DNA of 44,498 nucleotides from an uncultured Caryophanales bacterium. Its GTDB lineage: Bacteria; Bacillota_I; Bacilli_A; RFN20; CAG-826. Where the stretch lies: the NCBI GenBank assembly GCA_947164155.1, contig CAMUVS010000001.1, forward strand, positions 1 through 44,498. Direction: 5' to 3'. The notes under the pieces are model-generated. The model was not told the DNA's origin, ran no database searches, and saw nothing but the letters and a program-made list of their open reading frames with translations. The number at the start of each line of letters is the position of its first letter. The first letter of the stretch is position 1. The translations under genes and the position numbers were made by a program. This document shows positions 8,606 through 19,200 of this stretch, piece after piece.

Positions 8606-9733
8606 TTACTTATTTTTCTCATATTCTCCATATTCGCAGCCAATATTCTCCGCCCAAATCTCTTCGATGAATTTCTTGCCTTTATATAAATATATAGTGC
8701 CCTTACCATTTCCTCCATTCCATAAACGGTTATGGAGTTTCTTCCCGTCAGGAGACTCATAATTAATAAGCAACATGTCTTCTTTTTTGCAAGACACTTC
8801 AACCACTACTTTCTTTCTCCAAGTCTTTTGTTCCACTCTCCATAAGATCTCTTCACTAGTTTCATGAGATTCAAATTTAGTTCGAGTAAATGTCCAGAAT
8901 TTAGAGAAATTGAACTCATATTCTTTTCCTTCAATATAGAAAGCAGATAATAATTTTCTATTTAAAGCGATACAACCAATTTTTGGTCTACCTCCACCAA
9001 TATCAAAGGCAGAGTTACATAATTTTCTTCCGCTTATTTTACTTACTAAATTATTAGAAGATAACCACACCCAAGGAGAAGTAAAGTTCTTTCCCCAGTT
9101 TTTATCGCTATAGCCATAGCAATCTTCTTTTCTAACTACATATTCTTCATTGTCTAAAAAAATACTACCTTCAAAATAGGATTTCATACCTTCAACGTGC
9201 CAAAACATTTCAAATAATTGAAGTTTTCTAAATAAAGTAGATGCGCCATAGCCAACATTATAGGCAATGTCTTTTCTAATTTTTAAATCCCATTTGATAT
9301 ATCCATAGTCAGACATATATTCTGGATGCTCTTTAGAGTCAGCTTTAGAAACGTTGACGTCACCGTGCGTTTCTGTTTCCGTTAAATAGCAATTATCCGC
9401 TCTAATTTCAAAAGGAGACTTATAGTTAACTTGGATTTGTTTCCAACCAAAAAATCTGTGTAGTTGTCTATGATCTTTACCCCAACAGCCAACATTCACC
9501 ATCAAGTATGATGGTCTTATGCCTTTTTCTTGATTTTCTTTTAACTGTCCATATACTGGGCGAAATCTACCTAGTTTTGGATTACATAAAAAGAATTCAA
9601 TATAAAATGGCTTAGCTTCTCCAGTTTTCTTGTTATAGGCAGTAAAAGAATGCCACCACCAGTCGTAGCCTTTTTTAGCTTGTCTTCCTTTTAATTGACA
9701 TGTATCTCTTTTAATATCGTGTTTATTAAACAT
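8606..9733 (-). CDS. Tocopherol cyclase-like family protein
   Basis: 375 aa; MKSYFEGSIFLDNEEYVV...YGYSDKNWGKNFTSPWVWLSSNNL and FDIGGGRPKIG blocks resemble bacterial tocopherol-cyclase-like proteins. Confidence 0.65.
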   Translation of the reverse strand: MFNKHDIKRDTCQLKGRQAKKGYDWWWHSFTAYNKKTGEAKPFYIEFFLCNPKLGRFRPVYGQLKENQEKGIRPSYLMVNVGCWGKDHRQLHRFFGWKQIQVNYKSPFEIRADNCYLTETETHGDVNVSKADSKEHPEYMSDYGYIKWDLKIRKDIAYNVGYGASTLFRKLQLFEMFWHVEGMKSYFEGSIFLDNEEYVVRKEDCYGYSDKNWGKNFTSPWVWLSSNNLVSKISGRKLCNSAFDIGGGRPKIGCIALNRKLLSAFYIEGKEYEFNFSKFWTFTRTKFESHETSEEILWRVEQKTWRKKVVVEVSCKKEDMLLINYESPDGKKLHNRLWNGGNGKGTIYLYKGKKFIEEIWAENIGCEYGEYEKNK

Positions 9734-9773
9734 ATTAGTAAATCTCCTTTAAGACTCTAATCGTTTATTTTTG

Positions 9774-9803
9774 TTAAAAAAGCTGATACAAATCAGCCTT
9801 TTA
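9774..9803 (-). terminator. Terminator downstream of lipoprotein 9812-10576
   Basis: GCTGAT-acaa-ATCAGC hairpin with a T run on the minus strand. Confidence 0.7.
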
Positions 9804-9811
9804 TAGTTTTA

Positions 9812-10576
9812 TTATTCTTCAACAGTAGGAAGAGTGACGGAGACTTGTTCATATTTAGAAAATACAAGTTTTGCTTCACTAGACATAGTCATTGTTTGTT
9901 CTTCCTCTTCACTTTCAGCTAGAATACTTTGATGATAATAAACTTCTTTTGGATGATCTTCATTGAATGAGACTTTAAAGATATCAAATGTACAAGTGAC
10001 TTTAAATGGTATAAGTTCTGTAGCAGGTTGAACAATCACTACTGGTTCATTTAAATAATAGATTCCTCCACTATAGTGGAACTGAGAAAAACTTAACCCA
10101 GAGGCAAGAGGGATAGTTTTTCCATCAGTAATATTTGTAACTTTAGAGATATCCATAAATTCATTAGAGACAGTAACACTTTTAGATTTTTTCTCATATG
10201 GAAGAGGCTCTAGTTCAGTAGGTGGAAGTGGGGTATAGACGTCTACTGTAAATGGAGAAGTTTCACTACTCTTAGTGAAATCAAAATAATATAGGTCACC
10301 ACCGCGGCTAAATTCCACTTTGATTTTACCTCTATCACAATCAAAGGATTTTACATAACTAGTAACAGACTCCTCATCAGGCAAGCCATACTGAAGATAG
10401 GTTGCCTCAATGTGATAATTTTCATGTTTAAAAATATCAATAAAGGTAAAAGCCTTATCAAAATCACTTTGAGTGGTTTCATCTCCAGGAGTAATATCGC
10501 TTAAATTAGGACTTGAGCTACCGCCGCAACCAGTTAAAGCTAATAAACTTGCTAAGAATAAAAATCTTGTTTTCAT
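9812..10576 (-). CDS. Putative lipoprotein of unknown function
   Basis: MKTRFLFLASLLALTGCGGSSS lipobox signal peptide; 254 aa. Confidence 0.75.
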   Translation of the reverse strand: MKTRFLFLASLLALTGCGGSSSPNLSDITPGDETTQSDFDKAFTFIDIFKHENYHIEATYLQYGLPDEESVTSYVKSFDCDRGKIKVEFSRGGDLYYFDFTKSSETSPFTVDVYTPLPPTELEPLPYEKKSKSVTVSNEFMDISKVTNITDGKTIPLASGLSFSQFHYSGGIYYLNEPVVIVQPATELIPFKVTCTFDIFKVSFNEDHPKEVYYHQSILAESEEEEQTMTMSSEAKLVFSKYEQVSVTLPTVEE

Positions 10577-10605
10577 AATTAGTCCCTTCTTAATTTAAAA
10601 CTATT

Positions 10606-11118
10606 CTACTTTATAAACACTCTATTTTCTTTAATCACTTTAGGAGCAGGTTTATATCCTTCAGTTGGATAACCAACGATAACGTGGCCAATACCAACAT
10701 AATCATCAAAATTTAAACCAGTGAAAGATAAAATCCTTCTACCTGCTTCTAATTCTAATTCTTCTTTTGCTCTATGAATCCAGCAAGAGGCTAATCCTTG
10801 ATTAGTGGCTTCAAGTAACATATTTTCAATTGTGGCCGCGCCATCATAAATAGAAAGTCCATCTTTATGGGCAGCAACTAACATAATTACTGGTGCTCCA
10901 TAAAAAGTATCCATATCTCTATTTAAAATTTGAGCGTTCAATTTCATTAATTCATCTCTAGTTTTTTTATCTTTGATGACAATAATTACTGGAGTTTGTC
11001 TATTCATCCCACTAGGAGCGAGTAAACCAGCCTCCACGATTTCTTTAATCTTATTATCTTCTACTTCTCTATTAGAGAAAGAGCGGCACGCTCTACGATC
11101 TTTAATTACATCTAACAT
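10606..11118 (-). CDS. Nitroreductase family protein
   Basis: IKDRRACRSFSNREVEDNKIKEIVEAGLLAPSGMNRQ; GLASCWIHRA; VIVGYP. Confidence 0.9.
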   Translation of the reverse strand: MLDVIKDRRACRSFSNREVEDNKIKEIVEAGLLAPSGMNRQTPVIIVIKDKKTRDELMKLNAQILNRDMDTFYGAPVIMLVAAHKDGLSIYDGAATIENMLLEATNQGLASCWIHRAKEELELEAGRRILSFTGLNFDDYVGIGHVIVGYPTEGYKPAPKVIKENRVFIK

Positions 11119-11193
11119 ATTTAATCCTCGATAATCATTTTAGCAAAAATATAACATCTGATAATTCTTATTTTTATAATAAATCTTTCTACA

Positions 11194-11315
11194 GAAAAAA
11201 ATATCTCCAAATCGGAAGATATTTATTCGTCAGCCGGGGCAGTTAACATCCCGAATCGCTGCATCCATTCCCGGAGGAATGCGTCGTGGTCGCACACTGG
11301 TTCTCCACCTCTGAC
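11194..11315 (-). ncRNA. Unassigned structured small RNA (possibly a divergent SRP/4.5S-like RNA) with intrinsic terminator
   Basis: Minus strand TATAAT six nt before GTCAG; closing helix GTCAG/CTGAC (11311-11315/11229-11233) with inner GGTGG/CTGCC; central CATTCC-TCCG-GGAATG hairpin; terminator AAATATCTTCCGATTTGGAGATATTTTTTT at 11194-11224. Locally GC-rich and non-coding. Confidence 0.55.
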
Positions 11316-11350
11316 AAAATTATTATATCAAACTAACAAATCAAATAAAT

Positions 11351-11377
11351 AAAAACTGATGGATTGCTCCACCAGTT
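11351..11377 (-). terminator. Terminator hairpin, identical copy at 20362-20388
   Basis: aaaaactgatggattgctccaccagtt. Minus strand ACTGGTGGA-gcaa-TCCATCAGTTTTT. Confidence 0.8.
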
Positions 11378-11397
11378 CTTTTAGTTTTATGAATATC

Positions 11398-14202
11398 TTA
11401 GTAGTTGATAATCACTTCAGCAGACTTGTTAGAGTCGATGTAGTAATTACCATCACTTCCGAATTTACCACCTAAGTAAGCAACTTGGAAGGAGTAAGAT
11501 AAACTTTCTGGAGTGACTGTATAATAGAAGACACCAGTTTGATTCACTTGAGCGAGTGCACCACCAACATATAAGACATAGGCAGTAGCGAGTTCGTTGC
11601 CATTCATTTGAATCATTACTTCGTCTCCGACTCTTTCAATTGTGAAGGTGCTGTCTTTCACAGGAGCGGTAATATTTCTTACCACTTGGTTAAATGTTAG
11701 TTTTTCACCATCCGCAACAGTCATGTTATCACCCTTAGCAGCTATGCTAATTGCGTAAGTACCAGCTCTAGAATAAGAGACATCAAAACTATTGGTGTTG
11801 ACAGAGACAGGTAATGAATCTTGTGATAATTTCACTTCATAAGCACTTGCTCCTTCAACAGCGTCCCAAGATAAGGTTGTCCCGTTTTTAGTTAAGCCAG
11901 TAATTCCCCCTAATTTTGTGAATGAGAATTCACTTGAATAATCACTATCGATTGTTAAGTTATCCACTCTACCATTGGCCTTAATCTTCACAGTGTGTTT
12001 ACCGGCTGTAAAGTTGGCGAGTGAATAAGTAGTACCAGTAAGATTAATTGGATCACCATTATCAACAACTAACGAGAAGTTATTAGCGACGACGCTACCA
12101 ACACTTGGAGCGTTCCAGATTAAGTTATCGCTGGTTAAACTTAAGTTAGTTGGAGCTTCATATCTTAAAATGGTCTGAGTATTGGAAGGATCACTATCCA
12201 TAATTGTAGATCCATTCCCTTTAGCATAAACACTGACTTGTGTGCCTTGTCCAGCAGTGAAATAATTGAGTTTATCTGAGATGATAAATGAGTTTGATGG
12301 AGCAGTGTCATATTGATTACCTAAGGTGACATTATAAGCAGTCGCTCCTTCAATGGCTTGCCACTGAATATAGAATTTTTCCCCGACTTTTGTCGTAGAA
12401 ATTACAGGTTTTGCTAATTTTGTGACTGTTAATCCATTAGAGTGTGAAGAGGAAATAACATTCTCTCCATTACCTTCCGCTTGAACATAAATACTATGTT
12501 GACCAGCAGCGATATCAGTGATGGTGTAATAGTTAGAAGTAACTTCAGTTCTCACTCCATCGATAGTTACGATATATCTATCAGCGTTAGTGACACTAGA
12601 CCAAGTTAATTGATTACCGTTAATCTCTAAATTTTTAGGAGCCGCTAATTTGGTCACGGTGAATTCACGGATGTCACTATCAAGATAAATGTCATTATCA
12701 TTGACACTACCAACAGCCTTGATACCAAGTTTAACCACTACCTCATCACTAGAATCATTAATGGTTCTGATATCAACGTTAAATACTGGAGTAGAACTCT
12801 CTTTAATCATGACATCATTGGAGTATAAGTAATATTTAGATGCATTAGCCACCATCACAGAGGAGATCATTACTTGATTCTCTTCTAATGGTTGGTTAAT
12901 AACTGTTGGCAAACTTGGAGTTGCTAAGTGAGAGAAATTAAGGGTGTTAGAATATTTAGATTCATAAACACCATTACCCGTAGCGATAATTGTGGCTTTA
13001 ACTCTCACTTCATATGCACCAGTTAATTCAAAGTCGTAATTATAGGTAAGAGTACCACTACCAACAGTGAAATTCTCTTCTCTATCTTTATCTTTAACTA
13101 TGTTAATGGAGTATCCTTCTGCTCCCGGAATAGCGTTCCATTTAATAACGTTATTTTCATAGGTAATAGAAGGGCTTCTTAAAATGTTAATGGTCATTGG
13201 ATTAGACCAAGAAGAATAGAATAATTCGGTGTCTGCAACTGGTAAAACTTGAATAGTAGTAGAAACACCTGGTTGAATTTGGTCATATTTCTCAGTAGTT
13301 AATAATTGCTCTTGAACCACACCATTAACTTTAATCTTATATTTGGTAGCGTTTTCAGGTTTATCCCAAACTAAGGCACCATTTTCCACTCTTAAAGTAG
13401 TAAGAGCAGGAATATATTTATATTCTTTTGGTACGGACCATTTAGAATTATAAAGGTTTCTAGTCGGATCACCATTAGCTCTCACTTGAACGCTTAAGTC
13501 ATTTGTTAAAGCGCCAGTAACATAATTTGGATTGGTGGTTTGGAATTCATTTTCACCAATCTTAATGGTGTAAGATGTCGCATTAGTAACACTCTTCCAT
13601 TTAAATTGATCGCTATCAAATGATAAGTTGGTGACAGGTTCTAATAGTTTGCCAGAAACACTACTAGTCCATAATGAGTAAAAACGATTGTTATTATTGT
13701 ACATGGTCTTGTCTTGCTTATAGGAACGAACCTTCGCATTAAAGTCACCTGGATTCACTTCAAAAGTATTCGCAGTGATGATTTTGCTTTGAAGTTGTCC
13801 ATTAACAAACACTTGATATCCTTCCGCGTCATCAAGATAATCCCAAGTTAATAAACCATCTTCCATTCTGAAATTCAAAACATCGCCAGTATTTTCAAAT
13901 TGAATTTCATAAGTTGGGTTATTGGAATCACCACGTTCACCAACTAAAGCTTCCACACTAAAGCTAAAGTCTTCTCCAGCAGAATCATAACGATATCTAA
14001 TTGTGGAAGAGGATTGATTAACTCTAATATCCATTCCTTGATCAATATTGATAACGTATCCGCTAGCGCCACTAATTGAAGACCAAGAAATGTATTCACC
14101 ATCATACGATAGGTTTTTAATTTCTTGCTTCTCAGGCTCACTTCCACATCCAGCTAAAATTAAGCCAGAGCAGATAACAGCTAAAAATAAAGTTTTTTTC
14201 AT
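11398..14202 (-). CDS. Large lipoprotein with repeated fibronectin-III-like domains
   Basis: Lipobox LILAGCGS; roughly ten repeats of the type LSYDGEYISWSSISGASGYVINID / LTWSSVTNADRYIVTIDG. Confidence 0.8.
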   Translation of the reverse strand: MKKTLFLAVICSGLILAGCGSEPEKQEIKNLSYDGEYISWSSISGASGYVINIDQGMDIRVNQSSSTIRYRYDSAGEDFSFSVEALVGERGDSNNPTYEIQFENTGDVLNFRMEDGLLTWDYLDDAEGYQVFVNGQLQSKIITANTFEVNPGDFNAKVRSYKQDKTMYNNNNRFYSLWTSSVSGKLLEPVTNLSFDSDQFKWKSVTNATSYTIKIGENEFQTTNPNYVTGALTNDLSVQVRANGDPTRNLYNSKWSVPKEYKYIPALTTLRVENGALVWDKPENATKYKIKVNGVVQEQLLTTEKYDQIQPGVSTTIQVLPVADTELFYSSWSNPMTINILRSPSITYENNVIKWNAIPGAEGYSINIVKDKDREENFTVGSGTLTYNYDFELTGAYEVRVKATIIATGNGVYESKYSNTLNFSHLATPSLPTVINQPLEENQVMISSVMVANASKYYLYSNDVMIKESSTPVFNVDIRTINDSSDEVVVKLGIKAVGSVNDNDIYLDSDIREFTVTKLAAPKNLEINGNQLTWSSVTNADRYIVTIDGVRTEVTSNYYTITDIAAGQHSIYVQAEGNGENVISSSHSNGLTVTKLAKPVISTTKVGEKFYIQWQAIEGATAYNVTLGNQYDTAPSNSFIISDKLNYFTAGQGTQVSVYAKGNGSTIMDSDPSNTQTILRYEAPTNLSLTSDNLIWNAPSVGSVVANNFSLVVDNGDPINLTGTTYSLANFTAGKHTVKIKANGRVDNLTIDSDYSSEFSFTKLGGITGLTKNGTTLSWDAVEGASAYEVKLSQDSLPVSVNTNSFDVSYSRAGTYAISIAAKGDNMTVADGEKLTFNQVVRNITAPVKDSTFTIERVGDEVMIQMNGNELATAYVLYVGGALAQVNQTGVFYYTVTPESLSYSFQVAYLGGKFGSDGNYYIDSNKSAEVIINY

Positions 14203-14215
14203 AAAATTACCTCCC

Positions 14216-16279
14216 TTAATTTGCTGTCCAAATATAATCTTGATATATTTCCCAAGAGGCTTTGTATTCCTCTAATAATTCCGAACTATTATTTCTTAAA
14301 AAGAAATTCACACCAATTTCAAATGGCTGTCCATCAATTGATTTAATAAAATCACCATTGATATAGACTCTTTCTAAATTGAAACAATCTTTAAAAGCAT
14401 GATTTTTAATCAGTTTTAATTCTTCATTTAACTCTAAAACTTCTAAATATTCATTAAAGATAAAGGCGTTCTCACCAATAGCCAAAACAGATTTACCATT
14501 AATATATTCAGGAATAACTAAGTTGGTTTCACTACCAAAATAGGCAACAATCTTTACTCCGTCTTCATAATTATCAATGCAATAATCTCCAAAGATCATT
14601 GTCATTCTCACCAAATTAACAACAAAGTTTCTCCATAAGGTATTTGTTAAATAAGATGAATAGACACTATTAGGAACAAAGATACGCATATCTTTATAAC
14701 TATTTTCAAAAACGTTATCTCCAGGAATAGAAACCACCGCTTGAACATTTAATATTAATGTTGATAAGATTGGACATTCCGCAAAAGCGCTCTTGCCAAG
14801 TGATAAACGATTTGGTCCATCAACCTTAGCATAAGTTAAACAACTAGAAGCGTAGAATGCGCCTTCTCCGATTGTGGTCACTAAGTTATCCATATATATA
14901 CGTCTTAAGGAACAATAACTAAAGGCGTAGTCACTAACTTTGTTAATCTTTTCAACAACATCAAATGAATATCCTTCTTTAGCTTCTGGATATTTGATTA
15001 AGGTATCCGAACTCGATCCAGTGCGATATAAGATGCCGTCTTTAGCATAGAAGGCTTTATTCCCTTCTTCCACTACAATCTCTTGTAAAGAGCTCATCTT
15101 TAATAATCCTGTTTTAGATAGAGTTTCTAATTTGGAAGGAATAACAATTTTATTGATGGAAATACATTCATAGAAAGCATTATCCCCAATCATTGTTGCA
15201 TTAGTAGATAAGCCAATTTCTTTTAAGCTTTCACAACCACTGAAAGCGTTTTTAGGAATAATAGTAATGTTTCTTGATAAGACAATGTTTTCAAGAGATG
15301 CTAACCCCATAAATGAACCTTCAGATAAAGTGGTTACAGTTTGAGGAATAGCAACAAAACTTGCATTTGGAGCGGTAAATACACCAATTTTATTTACTCT
15401 AGTACCCATATAGGCATCAGGGACGATAATCGATTCCTCGCTACCACTATAAGTAGCTATATAGCTATTATCAGTGTCGTTTGTATAAGATAATCCTTTT
15501 TCAGTACCTTTAAGGTAAAGCGGATATAACGCGATAGTTACATCGGTATCAGGGACCACTAGTGGGTATTCAATTTTCTTATTAAATTCGCTGTCATAAT
15601 AGTAGCCAGCAAAACAATATCCATCCTTTAATTCATAGTCAAAAGCATAAACTTTATCTTCGATATGATATTGTTCAGTTCTATTTAAACCAGTTAAATA
15701 AACATTAACTAGTTTTTCTTCGTATCGAGCATAAAATTTCACAGTGTCATCACTGTCTCTAATCGTATAATAATTTGCGTTTAATATTTTAGCGTCACTA
15801 ACAAAGTTTGTGTTGCTGTCAGTAATTTGATTTCCGCCAGTGGCTTTTGTATAAAAGCCAACAAATTTATAACTTGTTTTTCTAGGAGCAGGGATATTTA
15901 AATAAGAAATATCTGTATCATATGTCACCTTATATGTGGTTGTGGTATCCATCGTGCCACCATCAAGGATAAAATCAATCGTATATATCTTAGCTTCATA
16001 ATCACCATATAAAATTTTAGGATCGTTTTCTTTCCATGGGTTGATACTTTTTCCTAATTCATCACTATATTGATTGTGCGAATCATCAAAATAGCCATTA
16101 AATTGGTAGCCAATTTTATTTTCCACTTTAAAGTATTGAGTGTTTCCAATATCTGCTTCATGAGTAAAATACTTGTCTTCGTCGTAATAAAGTTTGATGG
16201 TGATAGTTTGTGCACCACCCCCACAACCAGCGATAATTGGAGCTATTAAAGTCAACAAAAATAATTTATTCAGCTTCAT
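14216..16279 (-). CDS. Lipoprotein with InlB-B-like repeats and LRR_5 (BspA-like) leucine-rich repeats
   Basis: Lipobox PIIAGCGG; YTIDFILDGGTMDTTTTYKVTYDTDI; FSGCESLKEIGLSTNATMIGDNAFYECISINKIVIP; AIGENAFIFNEYLEVLELNEELKLIKNHAFKDC. Confidence 0.85.
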   Translation of the reverse strand: MKLNKLFLLTLIAPIIAGCGGGAQTITIKLYYDEDKYFTHEADIGNTQYFKVENKIGYQFNGYFDDSHNQYSDELGKSINPWKENDPKILYGDYEAKIYTIDFILDGGTMDTTTTYKVTYDTDISYLNIPAPRKTSYKFVGFYTKATGGNQITDSNTNFVSDAKILNANYYTIRDSDDTVKFYARYEEKLVNVYLTGLNRTEQYHIEDKVYAFDYELKDGYCFAGYYYDSEFNKKIEYPLVVPDTDVTIALYPLYLKGTEKGLSYTNDTDNSYIATYSGSEESIIVPDAYMGTRVNKIGVFTAPNASFVAIPQTVTTLSEGSFMGLASLENIVLSRNITIIPKNAFSGCESLKEIGLSTNATMIGDNAFYECISINKIVIPSKLETLSKTGLLKMSSLQEIVVEEGNKAFYAKDGILYRTGSSSDTLIKYPEAKEGYSFDVVEKINKVSDYAFSYCSLRRIYMDNLVTTIGEGAFYASSCLTYAKVDGPNRLSLGKSAFAECPILSTLILNVQAVVSIPGDNVFENSYKDMRIFVPNSVYSSYLTNTLWRNFVVNLVRMTMIFGDYCIDNYEDGVKIVAYFGSETNLVIPEYINGKSVLAIGENAFIFNEYLEVLELNEELKLIKNHAFKDCFNLERVYINGDFIKSIDGQPFEIGVNFFLRNNSSELLEEYKASWEIYQDYIWTAN

Positions 16280-16280
16280 A

Positions 16281-19200
16281 TTATTGAGCGTCCTTATCTG
16301 TGATATTCACTAATTGTCCATAATTAGGTAGATCTTCAATATCGTTATAGTTACCAACAATATAAGAACTATTGTTATCTGAATAGCCATAGCCAATATA
16401 AGCACCGACATAAGAATCACCAGTAACTTCGCCATAGTTGTTCATGCGGTCTATGTGAATAACGACGGTTCTAGATGATGAATAAGAATTGTTACAATAA
16501 ATCCTTCCAATAATACCCGCTACATACTCGCTTCCAGTAACATTTCCATAGTTAGTAACAGAAGAAATAGTGATGGTATAATTAGCTGGCTCATTAACAG
16601 AGAAGACGTAATTGCCAACAATACCACCAACATACATCACGCCAGTTACATTTCCAGAGTTATAACAATTTTTAAACGTTGTTGTATAAGCAGAAGCATA
16701 TCCAACAATACCGCCAACATTATTGTTTTGAGATGTAACATTAGCATAGTTATTACAATTTTCAATATTTCCATTTGTCCAGCCAGCGATGCCACCAACA
16801 TTATATCCGGCGGCGCTAACTTCGGTAGAGTTATTACAATTAAGGATGTGGTAACCTCTGCCAACAATGCCACCAACATAGGACATTTTGTTACCACTAC
16901 TATCAATTTCGAAGCCAATAATAACAAGAACACTGTCGGTGTTAGTGCAAGTATCAATAGCCACATTTGCCATATAACCAGCAACACAACCAACGTAACA
17001 TGTTCCAGTAATAATGGAACTTGTATTAGAGATATTTAAATAGCTTGAATTGTTATCAGTTGATGCGTATCCAAAGCAACCGCCAACATATGTTTTACCA
17101 GTAACATTTCCAGTATTGTTAAAGCGATCAGCGTGAAGAACAACAGTTCTGATATCAGAATAAGAATTGCGACAATAGAGATAACCAATAATACCAGAAG
17201 CGTAGTCCACTCCGATTACTTCGCCAACATTTGTTAACGAAGATAAAGTGACTGTATAATTTGTTGCTTCATTTACGCCAAAATCAAATTTTCCAATGAT
17301 ACCACCAGTGAATGATGTACCAGTAATATTACCGCTATTAGCACATGTTTTAACCAATGTACAATATGCGCAAACGTAACCAGCAATACCGCCGACATTG
17401 TTAACAGTAGATGTTATATTACCGAAATTATTACAATTTTCGATATTTCCATTTGTCCAACCGGCAATACCGCCGACATTATAACCAGGAGCATATAAAT
17501 TAGAGAAATTATCACAATTTCTAATCGTGTAACCTCTACCAACATATCCACCGACATAAGACATCTTGCCTCCACCATTATCAATTTCAAAATCGCTAAT
17601 TGAGAATTCTATATCAGTGTTAGAACAGGAATCTATGATTACTCTTTCAGCCCAACCGGCAATACCGCCGACATAACAAGCACCAATGATAATTCCTTTA
17701 GTTGCTGAAAGTTTGATATAACTTGAAGAATTGTCAGAATCAGCGTAACCAAATAAGCCGCCGACATAATTATGACCAACTATATCGCCAATGTTATTTA
17801 GCCTATCTGCATAGAAAACAACAGTTCTGATATCAGAATAAGAATTGCGACAATACATTCTTCCGACAACACCACCGACATAATCGACTCCGCTTACTTT
17901 GCCCGCATTTGTACAATTGCTTAGCGTAAGTGTGTATGATGTAGATTCATTAACAGAGAATATGTATTGACCAATAACACCACCGACATAATTAGTTCCA
18001 GAAATATCTCCAGTGTTAGAACAATTATTGAGATTTCTGGTATATGTGCTAATATTTCCAACAACGCCACCAACGTATTCTTTAGCTGTTATGTTTGCTT
18101 CGTTATGTAATTCATGAAGTGTTGTTTCAGCAAATGTACTTAAAACACCGCCGACATAACTAACATTAGGCGCGTAGATTTCACCTTTACAGGTAACATT
18201 AATTAAAGAACCGCCAGAATTTGAAATAACAACGCCAGCTAAATTGTTAAATGTGTCTAACGTTGAAATTTCAACGGAAACAATAACATTTTCTAAAGTT
18301 CCTTTATTTGTGCCAATAAAGTTAATTTTGTTATTAATATCTGGAGTAAATGATGGAGTATGAATAGTATATCCATTTCCATTAATATGACCACTGAATT
18401 CGCTAACACCTTTGAATGATGAATCAAGATAAATATCATTCATTAGCAAAGCAATGCGAGTGTTATTTACCAAAGCTTCTTCAAGTTCTGCGGAAGTCCT
18501 AATTTCTTTATAACTATATAAAGGTCTGAATACATTAAAAGACTCATCGTCTTCCCACTCACATAAATAAGCATAACTATTAGAGCTAGTTGCATCATTC
18601 CATTTATTAGAAATACTGTCAGTAGAAACATAATGAACAGCATTTTCTTTTCCTTGGGAATTATCTGGGTTATTACCATTCCAGTTTGTAAAATTAAGTG
18701 GTTCATTAGTCACCCATCCAAGGATGGAACTGCTATTTCTAATCATTCCCATCCAAACATTTTGGCTAGCAATATTTTCTTCAAAGCCGATTTTATAAGC
18801 CACTTTGTTTTCTTCTTCGTCTTCAATAGTAACTAAGTGGCCACCTAGTTTTTCGCAATGTTCTTCAGCGGCTTCCCAAGTTTTTTTCTCAGTGAATAAT
18901 GAGTAATAATGGTCATTATATTTATAAATATGAGCTTCCGGTAATTCTTCGACTGATACTTTTTCTAACCCTGTGTAATAGTTTTTACGAGTTCCAAAAG
19001 AAGTATCGTCATCCCATTCACAAAGAAACAAATATGTACCCGTAACATTAGCGTCGTTCCAACCGTAATTAGTGTAGTAACACAAGTAATGTTCTTTCCC
19101 GCTGGCGCCACAATTATTTGGTTCGCCACCAAGCCAATGAGTGTATGAGAAATTTTCGCCAGTAACCCATCTCCAAGAATAATCCAAGGACATGAGATTC

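Noticed and set aside
11229-11315. Possible tRNA (Ser/Sec-like) in the GC-rich intergenic region
   Set aside because: No acceptor/T-arm/anticodon arrangement could be built; the pairing fits a rod-like small RNA instead.
11229-11315. Firm call of SRP RNA (ffs)
   Set aside because: The highly conserved apical GGAAGG/GNRA region is not intact, so left as an unassigned ncRNA pending a covariance-model search.
16281-18150. Regularly spaced repeats suggestive of a CRISPR-like array
   Set aside because: Repeats lie in frame within a GLUG-domain coding sequence, have a 678-bp period and no short identical repeat/spacer pattern. No Cas-like genes nearby.
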